Of a stretch of DNA of 64,000 nucleotides, positions 37,341 to 46,424 are shown one piece after another; position 1 is the stretch's first letter; each line of letters starts with the position of its first letter. The position numbers and the translations under genes are program-made. The DNA is from Pandoraea oxalativorans. Lineage in GTDB: Bacteria > Pseudomonadota > Gammaproteobacteria > Burkholderiales > Burkholderiaceae. Under the pieces are notes generated by a model. It worked only from the letters and a program-made list of their open reading frames with translations. It was not told the origin of the DNA and searched no databases. The stretch is from the NCBI RefSeq assembly GCF_000972785.3, contig NZ_CP011253.3, forward strand, positions 4,402,001 to 4,466,000, written 5' to 3'.

Positions 37341-38273
37341 ATGGACGCGCTGCATCTGATCGAATCGTTCGTGCTTAGCGCCCGCGCGGGCAGCTTCTCG
37401 GCGGCCGCCCGTCGACTGGGTATGACGCCTGCCGCCGTCAGCAAGAACGTGGCGCGACTTGAGGCGCAGCTTGGCTTGCGACTGTTCCATCGGAGCACCC
37501 GCAGCCTGACGCTGACCGCTGGCGGCGAGCGATTCCTGCTTGACGTCGACAGCCCGTTCGAGGCGCTGACCGATGCGTTTTCACGGGCGGCCGAGCGCGA
37601 GAGCGCGCCGTCGGGAACACTCAAGGTGAGCGTGGCGCATTCGTTCGGGCGTGAATATCTCGTCCCGATGCTCGGCGACTTTCTCGCCCGCTATCCGGAC
37701 ATCGTGCCCGACTGGCGTTTCGACAATCGCAGCGTGGATGTTGTCGGCGAAGGGTTCGATGCGGCCATTGGCGGCGGCATCGAACTGACGCCAGGCGTCA
37801 TCGCGCGGCATCTCGCGCCGACCTATGCGGTGATGTGCGCGTCCGCCGCCTATATGGCGGGACGCAAGGCGCCAACGCACCCATCCGACCTGAGCACGTT
37901 CGACGCGGTGATCCGGCGCTCCGGCATGACGGGACGTTTGCGCGCGTGGGACTTGCGCAACGTCGACGATGAGCGTGTCACCGTCGAAGCCCGAACGCGG
38001 ATGATCTTCGACGATCCCGAGGCAATGGCGCATGCCGTTGCGCTGGGCTATGGCGTGGCGCTCCTGCCCATGCCGCACGCCGCCCCGATGCTCGCGAACG
38101 GCCGTATCGAGCGGCTACTGCCGGGATGGTTCGACGAGTACAGCGGCGTGTCCATCTACTACTCGAACAAAAAGCTGCTGCCGTTGCGCACGCGCGTGTT
38201 TGTCGATCACGTGGCGCAAGCGTTCGAAGCACAACAACTTGCGGCGCGCTTCGACTGGCGATGGAGTGCCTAG
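37341..38273 (+). CDS. LysR-family transcriptional regulator
   Basis: The protein is 310 residues. The N-terminal helix-turn-helix SFSAAARRLGMTPAAVSKNVARLEAQLGLRLFHRSTR is of the LysR type. The effector-binding domain (about 90-295) has the two-lobe pattern TLKVSVAHSFGREYLVP and GYGVALLP of the CrgA/DsdC-like subgroup that often controls an adjacent dehydrogenase. The divergent SDR gene is the likely target. The inducer is unknown. It is convergent with the VOC gene. Confidence 0.92.
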   Translation: MDALHLIESFVLSARAGSFSAAARRLGMTPAAVSKNVARLEAQLGLRLFHRSTRSLTLTAGGERFLLDVDSPFEALTDAFSRAAERESAPSGTLKVSVAHSFGREYLVPMLGDFLARYPDIVPDWRFDNRSVDVVGEGFDAAIGGGIELTPGVIARHLAPTYAVMCASAAYMAGRKAPTHPSDLSTFDAVIRRSGMTGRLRAWDLRNVDDERVTVEARTRMIFDDPEAMAHAVALGYGVALLPMPHAAPMLANGRIERLLPGWFDEYSGVSIYYSNKKLLPLRTRVFVDHVAQAFEAQQLAARFDWRWSA

Positions 38274-38356
38274 GCTGGAAAGTCGAAGTAAAGCAGTGAC
38301 ACGGTGAGCGACGCCAACACGTTCTGCGTCCAACGCCCCCGTAATGCGAGCGGCTG

Positions 38357-38716
38357 TCAGCGATGCGCGAGGATGTTGAGCAGACGCCCAAGCGGATCGC
38401 GGACGTAGAAGCGTCGCACGCCCCATGGCTCGTCGGCGGGGCCGTATTCGATGGCGACGTCTGCTTCGCGCATACGGGCAAGCGCCTCGTCGACGTCATC
38501 CACTTCGATGGACAGATCCGGCACCGGCGTGCCATTGCCGCCTTCGGTCGCCACGCTCATCTGCACGGACATCTTCGACGCATTGCCATAGGTCGCAATC
38601 CAGCCGTGGTCCATCAGCAAATCGAGTCCCAGCACCTCGCCGTAAAAGCGCTGCGCCGCTTGCAGCGCCTGTGGCGCCGGCGCGGCGAGATTCGCAACAA
38701 TGCGGTTGACCTTCAT
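38357..38716 (-). CDS. VOC-family (glyoxalase/bleomycin-resistance-like) protein
   Basis: The protein is 119 residues from the ATG at 38716, with GAGAGGA upstream. It has the paired beta-alpha-beta-beta-beta modules of the vicinal oxygen chelate fold: RFYGEVLGLDLLMDHGWIATYG in the first and WGVRRFYVRDPLGRLLNI in the second. It could be a small metalloenzyme or a ligand-binding protein; the metal ligands are not clear enough to assign a reaction. It lies between two unrelated plus-strand genes. Confidence 0.8.
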   Translation of the reverse strand: MKVNRIVANLAAPAPQALQAAQRFYGEVLGLDLLMDHGWIATYGNASKMSVQMSVATEGGNGTPVPDLSIEVDDVDEALARMREADVAIEYGPADEPWGVRRFYVRDPLGRLLNILAHR

Positions 38717-38937
38717 CTTCGTCCTCTCAGCGATAGTGCAGATAGCGGTACGCGTCATCGTCGAACCGGCGTCTAAGCGCTTGGCTTTGACAACGTTAAA
38801 AGCGTAGCACGCGACCCAGGATTGACCGCACCTTGCGTTGTTGTCGTCCGTGCACTGTAATGAAAAGGTCTGACGACGCGGTTTTCGGGGAAGAGAACGC
38901 CCCTGCGTTGGCTGCCACGGGGGGTGGGAGATCCATC

Positions 38938-39438
38938 ATGGACACCGCCGGAAGGGCATTGGGTACATCGCGTGCATTGCACGTGCCAAGCATTGCGCAT
39001 GGGCAAACTTTGCTGCGCGGGCTGTGGAGCGCCGTGTGGGTGACGTGTGCCCTCGGGGCGAGTGCAGCGAGCGCCGAAGCGCCGAACTCCCCCTTCCCGC
39101 CACCAACGCTGGAGGTGGAAGCGGCCGTCGGTCAAAAGGTCATGATCTGGCAGCAGACCAATCACAGCGTGCTGTGCCGCGACATGGGCTCGCCGACCTT
39201 CGAACTCGACGCGCGTCCTACGCTCGGCGAGGTGGCCCCGGAGTGGATCAGTTACACCGTCCCGAAGGGACAGCGATGCGAGGACATGAAGTTCTCGGGC
39301 ATGATCGTCTGGTATCAGGCTGGCGATGTGCCGGGCACCGACGTCGTGACATGGCGCGTCGGCTTCCCCCGCGAGTTCGGCAGCCGCGCGCCCAACACAG
39401 GTGACCATCTCGTCACAACGCGCATCGTGATCCGGTGA
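38938..39438 (+). CDS. Hypothetical exported protein, function unknown
   Basis: The protein is 166 residues from the ATG at 38938, with GGGAG upstream. Residues about 25-48 form a signal sequence ending in a likely signal peptidase I site (ASA-EAP). The mature part of about 115 residues is rich in beta-strand patterns and has two cysteines (in VLCRDMG and QRCEDMK) that could form a disulfide. The VGQKVMIWQQTN and VTWRVGFPREFG segments suggest an Ig-like sandwich. I do not recognise the family. The start is uncertain, since a frame opens at 38833. Confidence 0.6.
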   Translation: MDTAGRALGTSRALHVPSIAHGQTLLRGLWSAVWVTCALGASAASAEAPNSPFPPPTLEVEAAVGQKVMIWQQTNHSVLCRDMGSPTFELDARPTLGEVAPEWISYTVPKGQRCEDMKFSGMIVWYQAGDVPGTDVVTWRVGFPREFGSRAPNTGDHLVTTRIVIR

Positions 39439-39530
39439 CGCCGTCACCTCCTTCGGGATTATTCGGATTTGCCGGGCGATTCAAGACGAATCGCTTACCT
39501 ATGGCTGGATTCCGCGTTCATCCCGCAAAA

Positions 39531-39562
39531 AAACCCCGACGCGCGTCGCAGCGCCGGGGTTT
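39531..39562 (-). terminator. icd terminator
   Basis: Arms AAACCCCG (39531-39538) and CGGGGTTT (39555-39562), with a T-run on the minus strand (plus-strand A before 39531). It lies about 40 bases after the icd stop. Confidence 0.85.
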
Positions 39563-39603
39563 GCGTAGGTCGTTGCAGGGCGACTCGCCCAGCGACAGCT
39601 TCG

Positions 39604-40857
39604 TTACATGTTCTCGATCATCACGTCGCCGAAACCGGAGCACGATACCTGCGTAGCGCCCTCCATCAAGCGGGCAAAGTCGTACGTCACCTTCTTCGAC
39701 AGAATCGATTTTTCCATCGACGCGATGATGCGGTCCGCAGCCTCGGTCCAACCCATATGACGCAACATCATCTCCGCCGACAGAATCTCCGAGCCCGGAT
39801 TCACGTAGTCCTTGCCCGCATACTTCGGCGCGGTGCCGTGCGTCGCTTCGAACATCGCGACCGAATCGGACAGGTTTGCGCCCGGCGCGATACCGATGCC
39901 ACCGACCTGCGCAGCGAGTGCGTCGGAAACGTAATCGCCATTCAGATTCAGCGTGGCAATCACGTCGTACTCGGCGGGACGCAGCAGAATCTGCTGCAGG
40001 AAGGCGTCCGCAATCGAGTCCTTGATGGTGATCTCCTTGCCCGTCTTCGGATTCTTCACCTTGCACCACGGACCGCCGTCGATCTCCGTCGCTGCAAACT
40101 CTTTCTTCGCGAGTTCATAACCCCAGTCGCGGAACGCGCCTTCGGTGAACTTCATGATGTTGCCCTTGTGCACGAGCGTCACCGTGTCGCGGTTATTGTC
40201 GATCGCGTACTGAATGGCCTTGCGCACCAGACGCTCGGTGCCCTCACGCGACACCGGCTTCACACCAATGCCCGACGTCTGCGGAAAGCGAATCTTGCTC
40301 ACGCCCATCTCGTTCTGCAAGAACGCGATCAACTTCTTCGCGCCCGCCGATTCGGCTTCCCATTCGATGCCCGCATAGATGTCTTCCGAGTTCTCGCGGA
40401 AGATCACCATGTTGATCTTCTCCGGCTGACGCACCGGCGACGGCACACCCTTGAAGTACTGCACCGGACGCAGACACACGTACAGATCGAGTTGCTGGCG
40501 CAGCGCCACGTTGAGCGAACGAATGCCGCCACCGACCGGCGTCGTCAACGGCCCCTTGATCGACACGACGTAATCCTTCACGACCTGAAGCGTTTCGTCG
40601 GGCAACCACACGTCCGGACCATAGATGCGCGTCGACTTCTCGCCCGCATAGATCTCCATCCAACTGATCTTGCGCTTGCCGCCATAAGCTTTTTCCACCG
40701 CCGCGTCGACGACCTTGAGCATCACCGGCGTAATGTCCACGCCCGTGCCGTCACCTTCGATATACGGAATGATCGGATTGTCCGGCACGCTCAGGGAGAA
40801 ATCCTTGTTGACGGTGATCTTCTCGCCTGCGGGGATCTTGATGTGCTGATACGACAT
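39604..40857 (-). CDS. icd: NADP-dependent isocitrate dehydrogenase
   Basis: The protein is 417 residues, the length of the dimeric E. coli-type enzyme. The isocitrate pocket [16 protein letters not shown] carries Ser114, the equivalent of the serine phosphorylated by AceK in E. coli, with Asn116 and Arg120. The metal and coenzyme regions [19 protein letters not shown] and [14 protein letters not shown] are present. It makes 2-oxoglutarate and NADPH in the TCA cycle. Its upstream region contains a perfect 14-bp palindrome (41034-41047). Confidence 0.98.
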   Translation of the reverse strand: MSYQHIKIPAGEKITVNKDFSLSVPDNPIIPYIEGDGTGVDITPVMLKVVDAAVEKAYGGKRKISWMEIYAGEKSTRIYGPDVWLPDETLQVVKDYVVSIKGPLTTPVGGGIRSLNVALRQQLDLYVCLRPVQYFKGVPSPVRQPEKINMVIFRENSEDIYAGIEWEAESAGAKKLIAFLQNEMGVSKIRFPQTSGIGVKPVSREGTERLVRKAIQYAIDNNRDTVTLVHKGNIMKFTEGAFRDWGYELAKKEFAATEIDGGPWCKVKNPKTGKEITIKDSIADAFLQQILLRPAEYDVIATLNLNGDYVSDALAAQVGGIGIAPGANLSDSVAMFEATHGTAPKYAGKDYVNPGSEILSAEMMLRHMGWTEAADRIIASMEKSILSKKVTYDFARLMEGATQVSCSGFGDVMIENM

Positions 40858-41033
40858 GGTGGGGCTCCAATTGGATGGATCGGAATGCGAGCATCAGATG
40901 GCTTGCGTCGGACAGCATGAGCGGTCGGTACATGCGCACCACGAAACTGCATTGTGGTCGATACGGGGCCGCCCCTGCGCAGCGCTGCCTTATTTTAGTC
41001 ATAGCGCTTCGACATGCGTGTGACACAAACCAA

Positions 41034-41047
41034 GTCTTATATAAGAC
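41034..41047. promoter_or_regulatory. 14-bp palindrome GTCTTATATAAGAC upstream of icd
   Basis: A perfect dyad lies 177 bases upstream of icd and 78 bases upstream of rluE. Its 12-bp core TCTTATATAAGA recurs at 56333. Short AT-rich perfect palindromes of this kind are typical operators of GntR-type dimers; the regulator is not identified here. Confidence 0.6.
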
Positions 41048-41124
41048 ATAAGAGTGACGTTTTCGATTATGCATTAACATGTCGCCGCTGACCAGCTTCC
41101 ACGGCCCCCTCGCCATCACCCGGT

Positions 41125-41715
41125 ATGACACTCCTCGCACTCAATAAGCCTTTCGGTACGATCTGCCAGTTTTCGCCGCATCCGACGCGCCCGACGCTCG
41201 CCGAGTGTATCGATCTTCCCGACGTCTATCCGGCGGGCCGCCTCGACGCCGACAGCGAAGGCTTGCTGCTGCTCACCGACGATGGCCGCTTGCAGGCACG
41301 CATTGCGGAGCCCGAACGAAAGCTGCCCAAGACCTACTGGGCGCAGGTCGAAGGGGCGTACGACGAAACGGCCGTGGTTCGTCTTCGTGGCGGCCTCGAT
41401 CTGGGCGACTTCGTCACGCTGCCGTGCGAAGCGCGGGAAATCCCCGAGCCAGAGCATCTCTGGGCGCGCAATCCGCCGATCCGCTACCGCGCCAGCATTC
41501 CGACGCACTGGCTCGAGATCAAACTCGTCGAAGGCAAGAATCGCCAGGTCAGGCGCATGACGGCTGCCGTTGGCAAACCGACGCTTCGGCTCGTGCGCGT
41601 GGCCATCGGCCCGGTCGACGTCTTTTCGTTAAACCTTGTACCGGGCCAGTGGTGCGAACTGCCGCAACAAATACTTACACTTTCCGGTCAACGCAGCCGT
41701 CGACCATCTCGTTGA
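41125..41715 (+). CDS. rluE: 23S rRNA pseudouridine synthase RluE-like
   Basis: The protein is 196 residues without an S4 domain. The catalytic motif is [17 protein letters not shown], with the nucleophilic Asp in RLDADSEG; the C-terminal [14 protein letters not shown] is the RsuA/RluB/E/F signature. Length and the [14 protein letters not shown] start match RluE, which modifies one uridine in the 23S peptidyl-transferase domain. It reads away from icd and leads into two small exported-protein genes. Confidence 0.9.
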   Translation: MTLLALNKPFGTICQFSPHPTRPTLAECIDLPDVYPAGRLDADSEGLLLLTDDGRLQARIAEPERKLPKTYWAQVEGAYDETAVVRLRGGLDLGDFVTLPCEAREIPEPEHLWARNPPIRYRASIPTHWLEIKLVEGKNRQVRRMTAAVGKPTLRLVRVAIGPVDVFSLNLVPGQWCELPQQILTLSGQRSRRPSR

Positions 41716-41766
41716 GGGAACAGGTGCGCAACATACGCACCACTACCGAAACGAGGAAACCACATC

Positions 41767-42000
41767 ATGAACAAACTGCTGCTCGCACTGACCGCCGGCC
41801 TGATCGTGTCCGGCGCCGCGATGGCCCAACAATCGGCGCCTGCAACGGCGCCTGTCGCTCCGGCGGCGCCCGCAGCAGCAGCGCCTGCTCCGGCGGCTGA
41901 CCATGCCACGTCGGCCAAGAAGACCACGCACAAAAAGCATCACCACAAGAAGCACGCCAAGAAGCCGGTGAGCCAACCGGTCACCGGTAATAAGCCGTAA
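41767..42000 (+). CDS. Small basic periplasmic protein, Asr-like (first of tandem pair)
   Basis: The protein is 77 residues. A signal peptide (1-20, ending AMA) is followed by an Ala/Pro-rich segment and then a Lys/His cluster (KKTTHKKHHHKKHAKK, about 50-66). The composition and order match the E. coli acid-shock protein Asr, which is an intrinsically disordered periplasmic chaperone; homology cannot be proved for such low-complexity sequence. The His-rich cluster could bind metal or buffer protons. A ribosome site (GAGGAAA) precedes the ATG. The next gene encodes a second protein of the same design. Confidence 0.75.
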   Translation: MNKLLLALTAGLIVSGAAMAQQSAPATAPVAPAAPAAAAPAPAADHATSAKKTTHKKHHHKKHAKKPVSQPVTGNKP

Positions 42001-42128
42001 TACTTGTCGTCGAAAAAATCTGCGAGCGGGTTGTCAACCGATGTCCCGACGGGACGTTAAAGGAGATGACTCACTTCGCGGGTCAACGAGTACACCATTT
42101 AAACATCGAGCTCCAAACGAGGAATCTC

Positions 42129-42335
42129 ATGAAAAAACTGATCGCTGCCCTGGTCGCTGGCCTGTTCGCAACGGGCGTGTTCGCCCAAGCTGCTGCTCCG
42201 GCTGCTGCCGACACGGCTGCTCCGGCTGCTGCTAGCAAGCCGGCTGCCAAGAAGAAGTCGTCGACCCACAAGAAGACCAAGAAGTCGTCGAAGAAGGCTG
42301 CTGGCGCCGAAGCTCCGGCCGCTGCAAGCAAGTAA
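42129..42335 (+). CDS. Small basic periplasmic protein, Asr-like (second of tandem pair)
   Basis: The protein is 68 residues from the ATG at 42129; a frame opening at 42066 has no ribosome site. The signal peptide MKKLIAALVAGLFATGVFA (cleavage after FA) is followed by an Ala/Pro segment, a Lys/Ser block (KKKSSTHKKTKKSSKK) and an Ala-rich tail. It has the same architecture as its upstream neighbour but almost no histidine, so the two may have diverged in function after duplication. A strong terminator follows. Confidence 0.75.
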   Translation: MKKLIAALVAGLFATGVFAQAAAPAAADTAAPAAASKPAAKKKSSTHKKTKKSSKKAAGAEAPAAASK

Positions 42336-42376
42336 GTACCGCGTCGCGCAGCACGCCTGCGCAACGGACGGTAACA

Positions 42377-42408
42377 AGCAGGTTGCTCGTGCAACCTGCT
42401 TTTTTTTC
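42377..42408 (+). terminator. Terminator after the Asr-like pair
   Basis: A perfect 10-bp stem AGCAGGTTGC (42377-42386) and GCAACCTGCT (42391-42400) with a TCGT loop and a run of T residues to about 42407. It ends the rluE-downstream transcription unit. Confidence 0.95.
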
Positions 42409-42538
42409 GTCCGGCAGATACAATGAGCCGCTATCCGCGTGAGACTGATTCGCCGGATTTCCGACGAAATTGCTGCGGCATTTCCACTGTCGTCCGACCG
42501 TATTCTTGACGTCCCCCCGATCTTCTCAGGAGTCTTTT

Positions 42539-43018
42539 GTGATCCGGATTTCGCGTCAACTGGCCGCGCTCGCCGCCAGCGCCACGTTCACCAGCATCGC
42601 CGCCGTCATGGCGCTCGCCCCGGCCAGCGCCGCTGCACAAATCAAGCAGCCCGGGGAATTCCCGACCGTGCAACTCTCTGCGGGCATGTATCTCATCAAG
42701 GCCGAAGTCGCCGCGAACGAGAAAGACCGCGAACAGGGCCTGATGTATCGCAAAGCCATGGCCGACAATGCCGGCATGCTCTTCGTGTTCGAGCAAAGCG
42801 CCGGTCACTGCTTCTGGATGAAGAACACCGATCTGCCGCTGTCCATCGCATTTCTTGCGGACGACGGCACGATCGTGAACATCGAAGACATGGAACCGCA
42901 AACGGAAGACAACCATTGCCCGCGTGCTGCTGTGCGATACGCACTCGAGATGAACAAAGGCTGGTTTGCGAAGAAGAACATCAAGGCAGGTTCGAAGATC
43001 TCCAACCTGCCGCGCTGA
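42539..43018 (+). CDS. Exported DUF192 family protein
   Basis: The protein is 159 residues with a GTG start at 42539, chosen because CAGGAG lies 5 bases upstream. Residues 1-34 form a signal peptide (ASAAA). The DUF192 core has EKDREQGLMYRKAM, GMLFVFEQSAGHCFWMKNTDLPLSIAFL and RYALEMNKGWFAKKNIKAG. The family is a small beta-barrel of unknown function, common in bacteria and archaea and usually secreted or periplasmic. A hairpin without a clear U-tract follows at 43041-43066. Confidence 0.88.
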   Translation: MIRISRQLAALAASATFTSIAAVMALAPASAAAQIKQPGEFPTVQLSAGMYLIKAEVAANEKDREQGLMYRKAMADNAGMLFVFEQSAGHCFWMKNTDLPLSIAFLADDGTIVNIEDMEPQTEDNHCPRAAVRYALEMNKGWFAKKNIKAGSKISNLPR

Positions 43019-43040
43019 TCGTTGTCTTCCGCCCTCCCCT

Positions 43041-43066
43041 GTTGCGCCAACGCCGGGTGGCGCAAC
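43041..43066. terminator. Hairpin between the DUF192 and HD-GYP genes
   Basis: Perfect 9-bp arms GTTGCGCCA (43041-43049) and TGGCGCAAC (43058-43066) with an 8-base loop, between convergent genes. No T-run follows on either strand, so it may act as an RNA 3'-end protector rather than a simple terminator. Confidence 0.45.
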
Positions 43067-43119
43067 CTTCGTTCGGCGCGCAAGCGGTAAGTCTTAAGTG
43101 GTCGGCGGTCCCTGTTCCG

Positions 43120-43836
43120 CTAGCGGGCGCCGTTGGATATGTCCAGCGCTGCCCGGAGCGATTGCTCGAGAAAACGATCCAGCAACCACGGATCGAAATG
43201 ACGTCCACGCTCGGCGAGCATCGCGCCGACGATCTGCGCCGGACTCAACGCCGCACGATACGGACGATGGCTGGCGAGTGCATCGAAAACGTCGACCAAC
43301 GCCACAATGCGTCCTGCCAACGGAATGCGGTTGCCGGAAAGCCCGTAGGGATAGCCGGTGCCGTCGTAACGTTCATGATGCGTGCGCGCTACCGTGGCCG
43401 CCAACTCGCATGCCGCACCGCCGATGGCGGTCAACATCTCGGCCCCCAACTGCGGATGCATACGCATCGTCGACATCTCGTCAGGCGACAACCTGCCCGG
43501 CTTCTCCAGAATCGAGTTCGGAATGCAAAGTTTGCCGGTGTCATGCAGCGCCGCCGCCAGCCCCAACGCCTGCGCCCTGACGGCGGACATCCCTAGCCCC
43601 TGCGCGAATCTCCATGCGAGCGCGCCGACGCGCCACATGTGGGTGGCCGTCCCACCGCGTTTGTATTCGGCCAGACGAAAGAGCGTCCAGGCGGCGGGTG
43701 GCAGGCTGCGCATCAGTTGCGGATCGGCGAGCCAGAAGCGAGGGGGGGTGTCTTGAAATGCGTCGGCACATCGGGGGGCGATCGCTAAGTCCGCAGTGGC
43801 CGTGGCGGCCTCGTGCGATGGCGCAGGGTCTGGCAT
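43120..43836 (-). CDS. HD-GYP domain protein, probable c-di-GMP phosphodiesterase
   Basis: The protein is 238 residues with the HD-GYP metal set: His66 (HMWRVG), HD at 98-99 (HDTGK), His127, HH at 153-154 and DGTGYP at 158-163. These residues predict hydrolysis of cyclic di-GMP. It has only a short N-terminal tail and no receiver, PAS or membrane domain, so how it senses signals is unknown. It is a single-gene unit facing the DUF192 gene. Confidence 0.88.
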   Translation of the reverse strand: MPDPAPSHEAATATADLAIAPRCADAFQDTPPRFWLADPQLMRSLPPAAWTLFRLAEYKRGGTATHMWRVGALAWRFAQGLGMSAVRAQALGLAAALHDTGKLCIPNSILEKPGRLSPDEMSTMRMHPQLGAEMLTAIGGAACELAATVARTHHERYDGTGYPYGLSGNRIPLAGRIVALVDVFDALASHRPYRAALSPAQIVGAMLAERGRHFDPWLLDRFLEQSLRAALDISNGAR

Positions 43837-44269
43837 ACGTTGTCCGTTCGGATTGAAGGGTTCACTCTAACGACGTGCCTGCGTATGAATGTTGACGTCG
43901 ATCAAGCGCAGCGCAAAAGCCCGTCATCCGGCGACCTTTGAATACGAAGAGGGACATCGCGCCTGCGGTGCGAAGGTCTGCACATCGGCAAGGCAATCGG
44001 AGCGTGACTACGGGAAGACGACATTCACCGACGCGACATCGTATGTAGAACGATGAGGGCGTGAGGCGTTTTGATGCAGGAAGGGAGTGCTACAGCGATA
44101 CGGCAGCGAATGCGGTGAAACAAGCGCCGAGGTCGTGCGTCGATATTGCAGACAGCATGTTGAGTTTTGCCGGTGACGCCAGACGCTCGGGTTGGGCGTC
44201 TGACGTGCTCTTCAGCGAAGGCTCACTGAAGTCGACTCTGTGTCGGCCGGCAAATTCCGGGAACGTCGA
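43837..44269. other. Intergenic region between the HD-GYP and sodB genes
   Basis: No convincing gene in 433 bases; a 96-codon plus-strand frame at 44061-44351 overlaps sodB and has no support. A 7-bp inverted repeat CAGACGC/GCGTCTG (44180-44186 and 44196-44202) lies about 70 bases after the sodB stop and may help end its transcript, although there is no T-run. Confidence 0.5.
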
Positions 44270-44848
44270 TTACGCGAAGTTCTTCGCGGCGAAGTCCCAG
44301 TTGACGAGGTTCCAGAATGCCTCGACGAACTTCGGACGGGCATTGCGGTAGTCGATGTAGTAGGCGTGTTCCCACACGTCGATCGTGATCAGCGGCTTGT
44401 CGGCGCCGGTCAGCGGCGTGGCAGCGTTGCTGGTGTTCACGATGTCGACCGAACCGTCGGCCTTCTTCACGAGCCACGTCCAGCCCGAACCGAAGTTACC
44501 CACGGCCGACTTCGAGAACGTTTCCTTGAAGGCGTCGAACGAGCCGAACTTGGCATCGATGGCCTTGGCCAGATCACCGGTCGGTGCACCACCGCCCTTC
44601 GGCGACAGCGTGTTCCAGAAGAAGGTGTGGTTCCACACCTGTGCTGCGTTGTTGAACACGCCGCCCGACGACTTCTTGATGATGTCTTCGAGGCTGGCGT
44701 TTTCGAATTCGGTGCCCTTGATCAGGTTGTTCAAGTTGGTCACATAGGCTTGGTGGTGCTTGCCGTAGTGATACTCCATCGTTTCCTTGGAGATGGTCGG
44801 CGCCAGCGCATCGATGGCGTACGGCAGTTCAGGGAGCTTGTGTTCCAT
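44270..44848 (-). CDS. sodB: Iron superoxide dismutase
   Basis: The protein is 192 residues. The four metal ligands are visible: His27 (MEYHYGKHH), His74 (VWNHTF), Asp157 and His161 (DVWEHAYY). Gln70 in [11 protein letters not shown] and the overall length are those of cytoplasmic Fe-SOD rather than Mn-SOD. It removes superoxide. It is monocistronic and has no signal peptide. Confidence 0.97.
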   Translation of the reverse strand: MEHKLPELPYAIDALAPTISKETMEYHYGKHHQAYVTNLNNLIKGTEFENASLEDIIKKSSGGVFNNAAQVWNHTFFWNTLSPKGGGAPTGDLAKAIDAKFGSFDAFKETFSKSAVGNFGSGWTWLVKKADGSVDIVNTSNAATPLTGADKPLITIDVWEHAYYIDYRNARPKFVEAFWNLVNWDFAAKNFA

Positions 44849-45050
44849 GGCAATTGTCCTTTGTGCTCTGAGGGGAACCCGATTTTGCGTTATCCGGAGC
44901 CATCGATTCTAGGGCAGATGCGAAAACCCCGCAAACCCAACGGGTACTTGGTTCGCCGCACTCTGCCCGATCAATGTGACGATTGTTTGCCGATCCCGGC
45001 TAATCGACGCACGATGCCTGCGATTCGACTGCTTTGCCGAACCATGCCGA

Positions 45051-46424
45051 CTAAAAAGTATCGTCTAGCCTGACCTGGACATCACCAATGCCCACATCGG
45101 CCGCCCCGTCTGCCAGGTGCATGGTCACGTGCTGGCCACGCTGAAGTTTTCGAGGGTCCCGCAGCGGCTGGCCCTTTGCATCGAGGACTGCGGCGTATCC
45201 GCGTTGCAGCGTGCGGCGCGGGTTAAGCAGTTCAAGTTGCGCAGTGGCGTCGGTCAGGCGTTGCGCCGAGCGCTCGGCACGGCGCGACATGGCCGTCTGA
45301 AGACGTTGTTCGAGCAATGCCACGCGCTCATGTTGCGACGCGACATCCGGCACAGCCCGCGCATGACGCAGTCGCAACATCTCGAATCGGCTGCGACGCT
45401 GGGCCAACGGGCGTTCGAGGGCGTGGCGCATGCGATCGGCCAGATGCGCCAGTTCTCCGCGCTGGCGCGCCAGACGCTCGCGCGGCGAGACCATCGCACG
45501 CGACAGGCTGTCGAGTTGCTGGGCGCGCTGCTCCAGCGTGCGACGCATTGCACGGCTCAGGCGCTGACGCTCCCGATCGACCTCGCGCAGGCACTCGTCG
45601 CGCGCCGCCGAGATGAGTTCGGCCGCCGCCGTGGGCGTGGGCGCACGCACGTCCGCCACAAAGTCGGCAATCGTGAAATCGGTTTCATGCCCGACGCCGG
45701 AAACCACCGGCAGTTCGCTGCGCGCGATGGCATGCGCCAGCACTTCTTCGTTGAACGCCCAGAGGTCCTCGATGGACCCACCGCCCCGGCACAACAGCAG
45801 GGTGTCGACTTCGCGGCGCGCATTGGCCGCATCGAGCGCCGCCGCGAGTTTTGTGGCGGCGTCCGCCCCCTGTACGGGCGCGGGATAAATGATGACGCTC
45901 ACATGCGGGGCGCGACGCGCGAGCGTGGTCAGCACATCACGCAAGGCGGCCGCCTGCAACGACGTGACAACGCCCACGCGACGGGCATAACGCGGTAACT
46001 CACGCTTGCGCCCGGCATCGAACAGCCCGGCAGCGGCGAGTTTTTCCTTCAGACGCAGGAACGCCTCGTAAAGATTGCCCTGCCCCGCACGCCGGATCGC
46101 TTCGACGTTGAGTTGTACCTCGCCGCGCGGCACATACATCGAGAGCAACGCACGCACCTCGACGCGATCGCCCTCCTTCGGTGAGAAATCCGCATGCTGC
46201 GCGCGACCGCGGAACATCACGCAACGCATCTGCGCCTGCGCGTCCTTGATCGAGAAATACCAATGGCCACTGGCGGCGCGCGTGAAGTTGGAAATCTCGC
46301 CGCTGACCCATGCCAACGGGAAACTCCGCTCCAGCACGCCGGCAACGGCCTTGTTCAAATCCGAAACACTGAGTACGCGATCCGCACCACCGGTGGGCCG
46401 GGCGTCATCGAAAGATAGGTTCAT
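45051..46424 (-). CDS. xseA: Exodeoxyribonuclease VII large subunit
   Basis: The protein is 457 residues. The OB-fold domain is at about 15-115 (SVSDLNKAVAGVLE, WVSGEISNF, GHWYFSIKD). The catalytic region has VGVVTSLQAAALRDVL and RGGGSIEDLWAFNEE with VVSGVGHETDFTIADFVADVRAPTPTAAAE. A long Arg-rich coiled coil (about 285-420) follows. With XseB, which is not in the window, it degrades single-stranded DNA in both directions. A signal-rich gap with DnaA-box-like sequences separates it from the divergent exbB. Confidence 0.97.
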   Translation of the reverse strand: MNLSFDDARPTGGADRVLSVSDLNKAVAGVLERSFPLAWVSGEISNFTRAASGHWYFSIKDAQAQMRCVMFRGRAQHADFSPKEGDRVEVRALLSMYVPRGEVQLNVEAIRRAGQGNLYEAFLRLKEKLAAAGLFDAGRKRELPRYARRVGVVTSLQAAALRDVLTTLARRAPHVSVIIYPAPVQGADAATKLAAALDAANARREVDTLLLCRGGGSIEDLWAFNEEVLAHAIARSELPVVSGVGHETDFTIADFVADVRAPTPTAAAELISAARDECLREVDRERQRLSRAMRRTLEQRAQQLDSLSRAMVSPRERLARQRGELAHLADRMRHALERPLAQRRSRFEMLRLRHARAVPDVASQHERVALLEQRLQTAMSRRAERSAQRLTDATAQLELLNPRRTLQRGYAAVLDAKGQPLRDPRKLQRGQHVTMHLADGAADVGIGDVQVRLDDTF

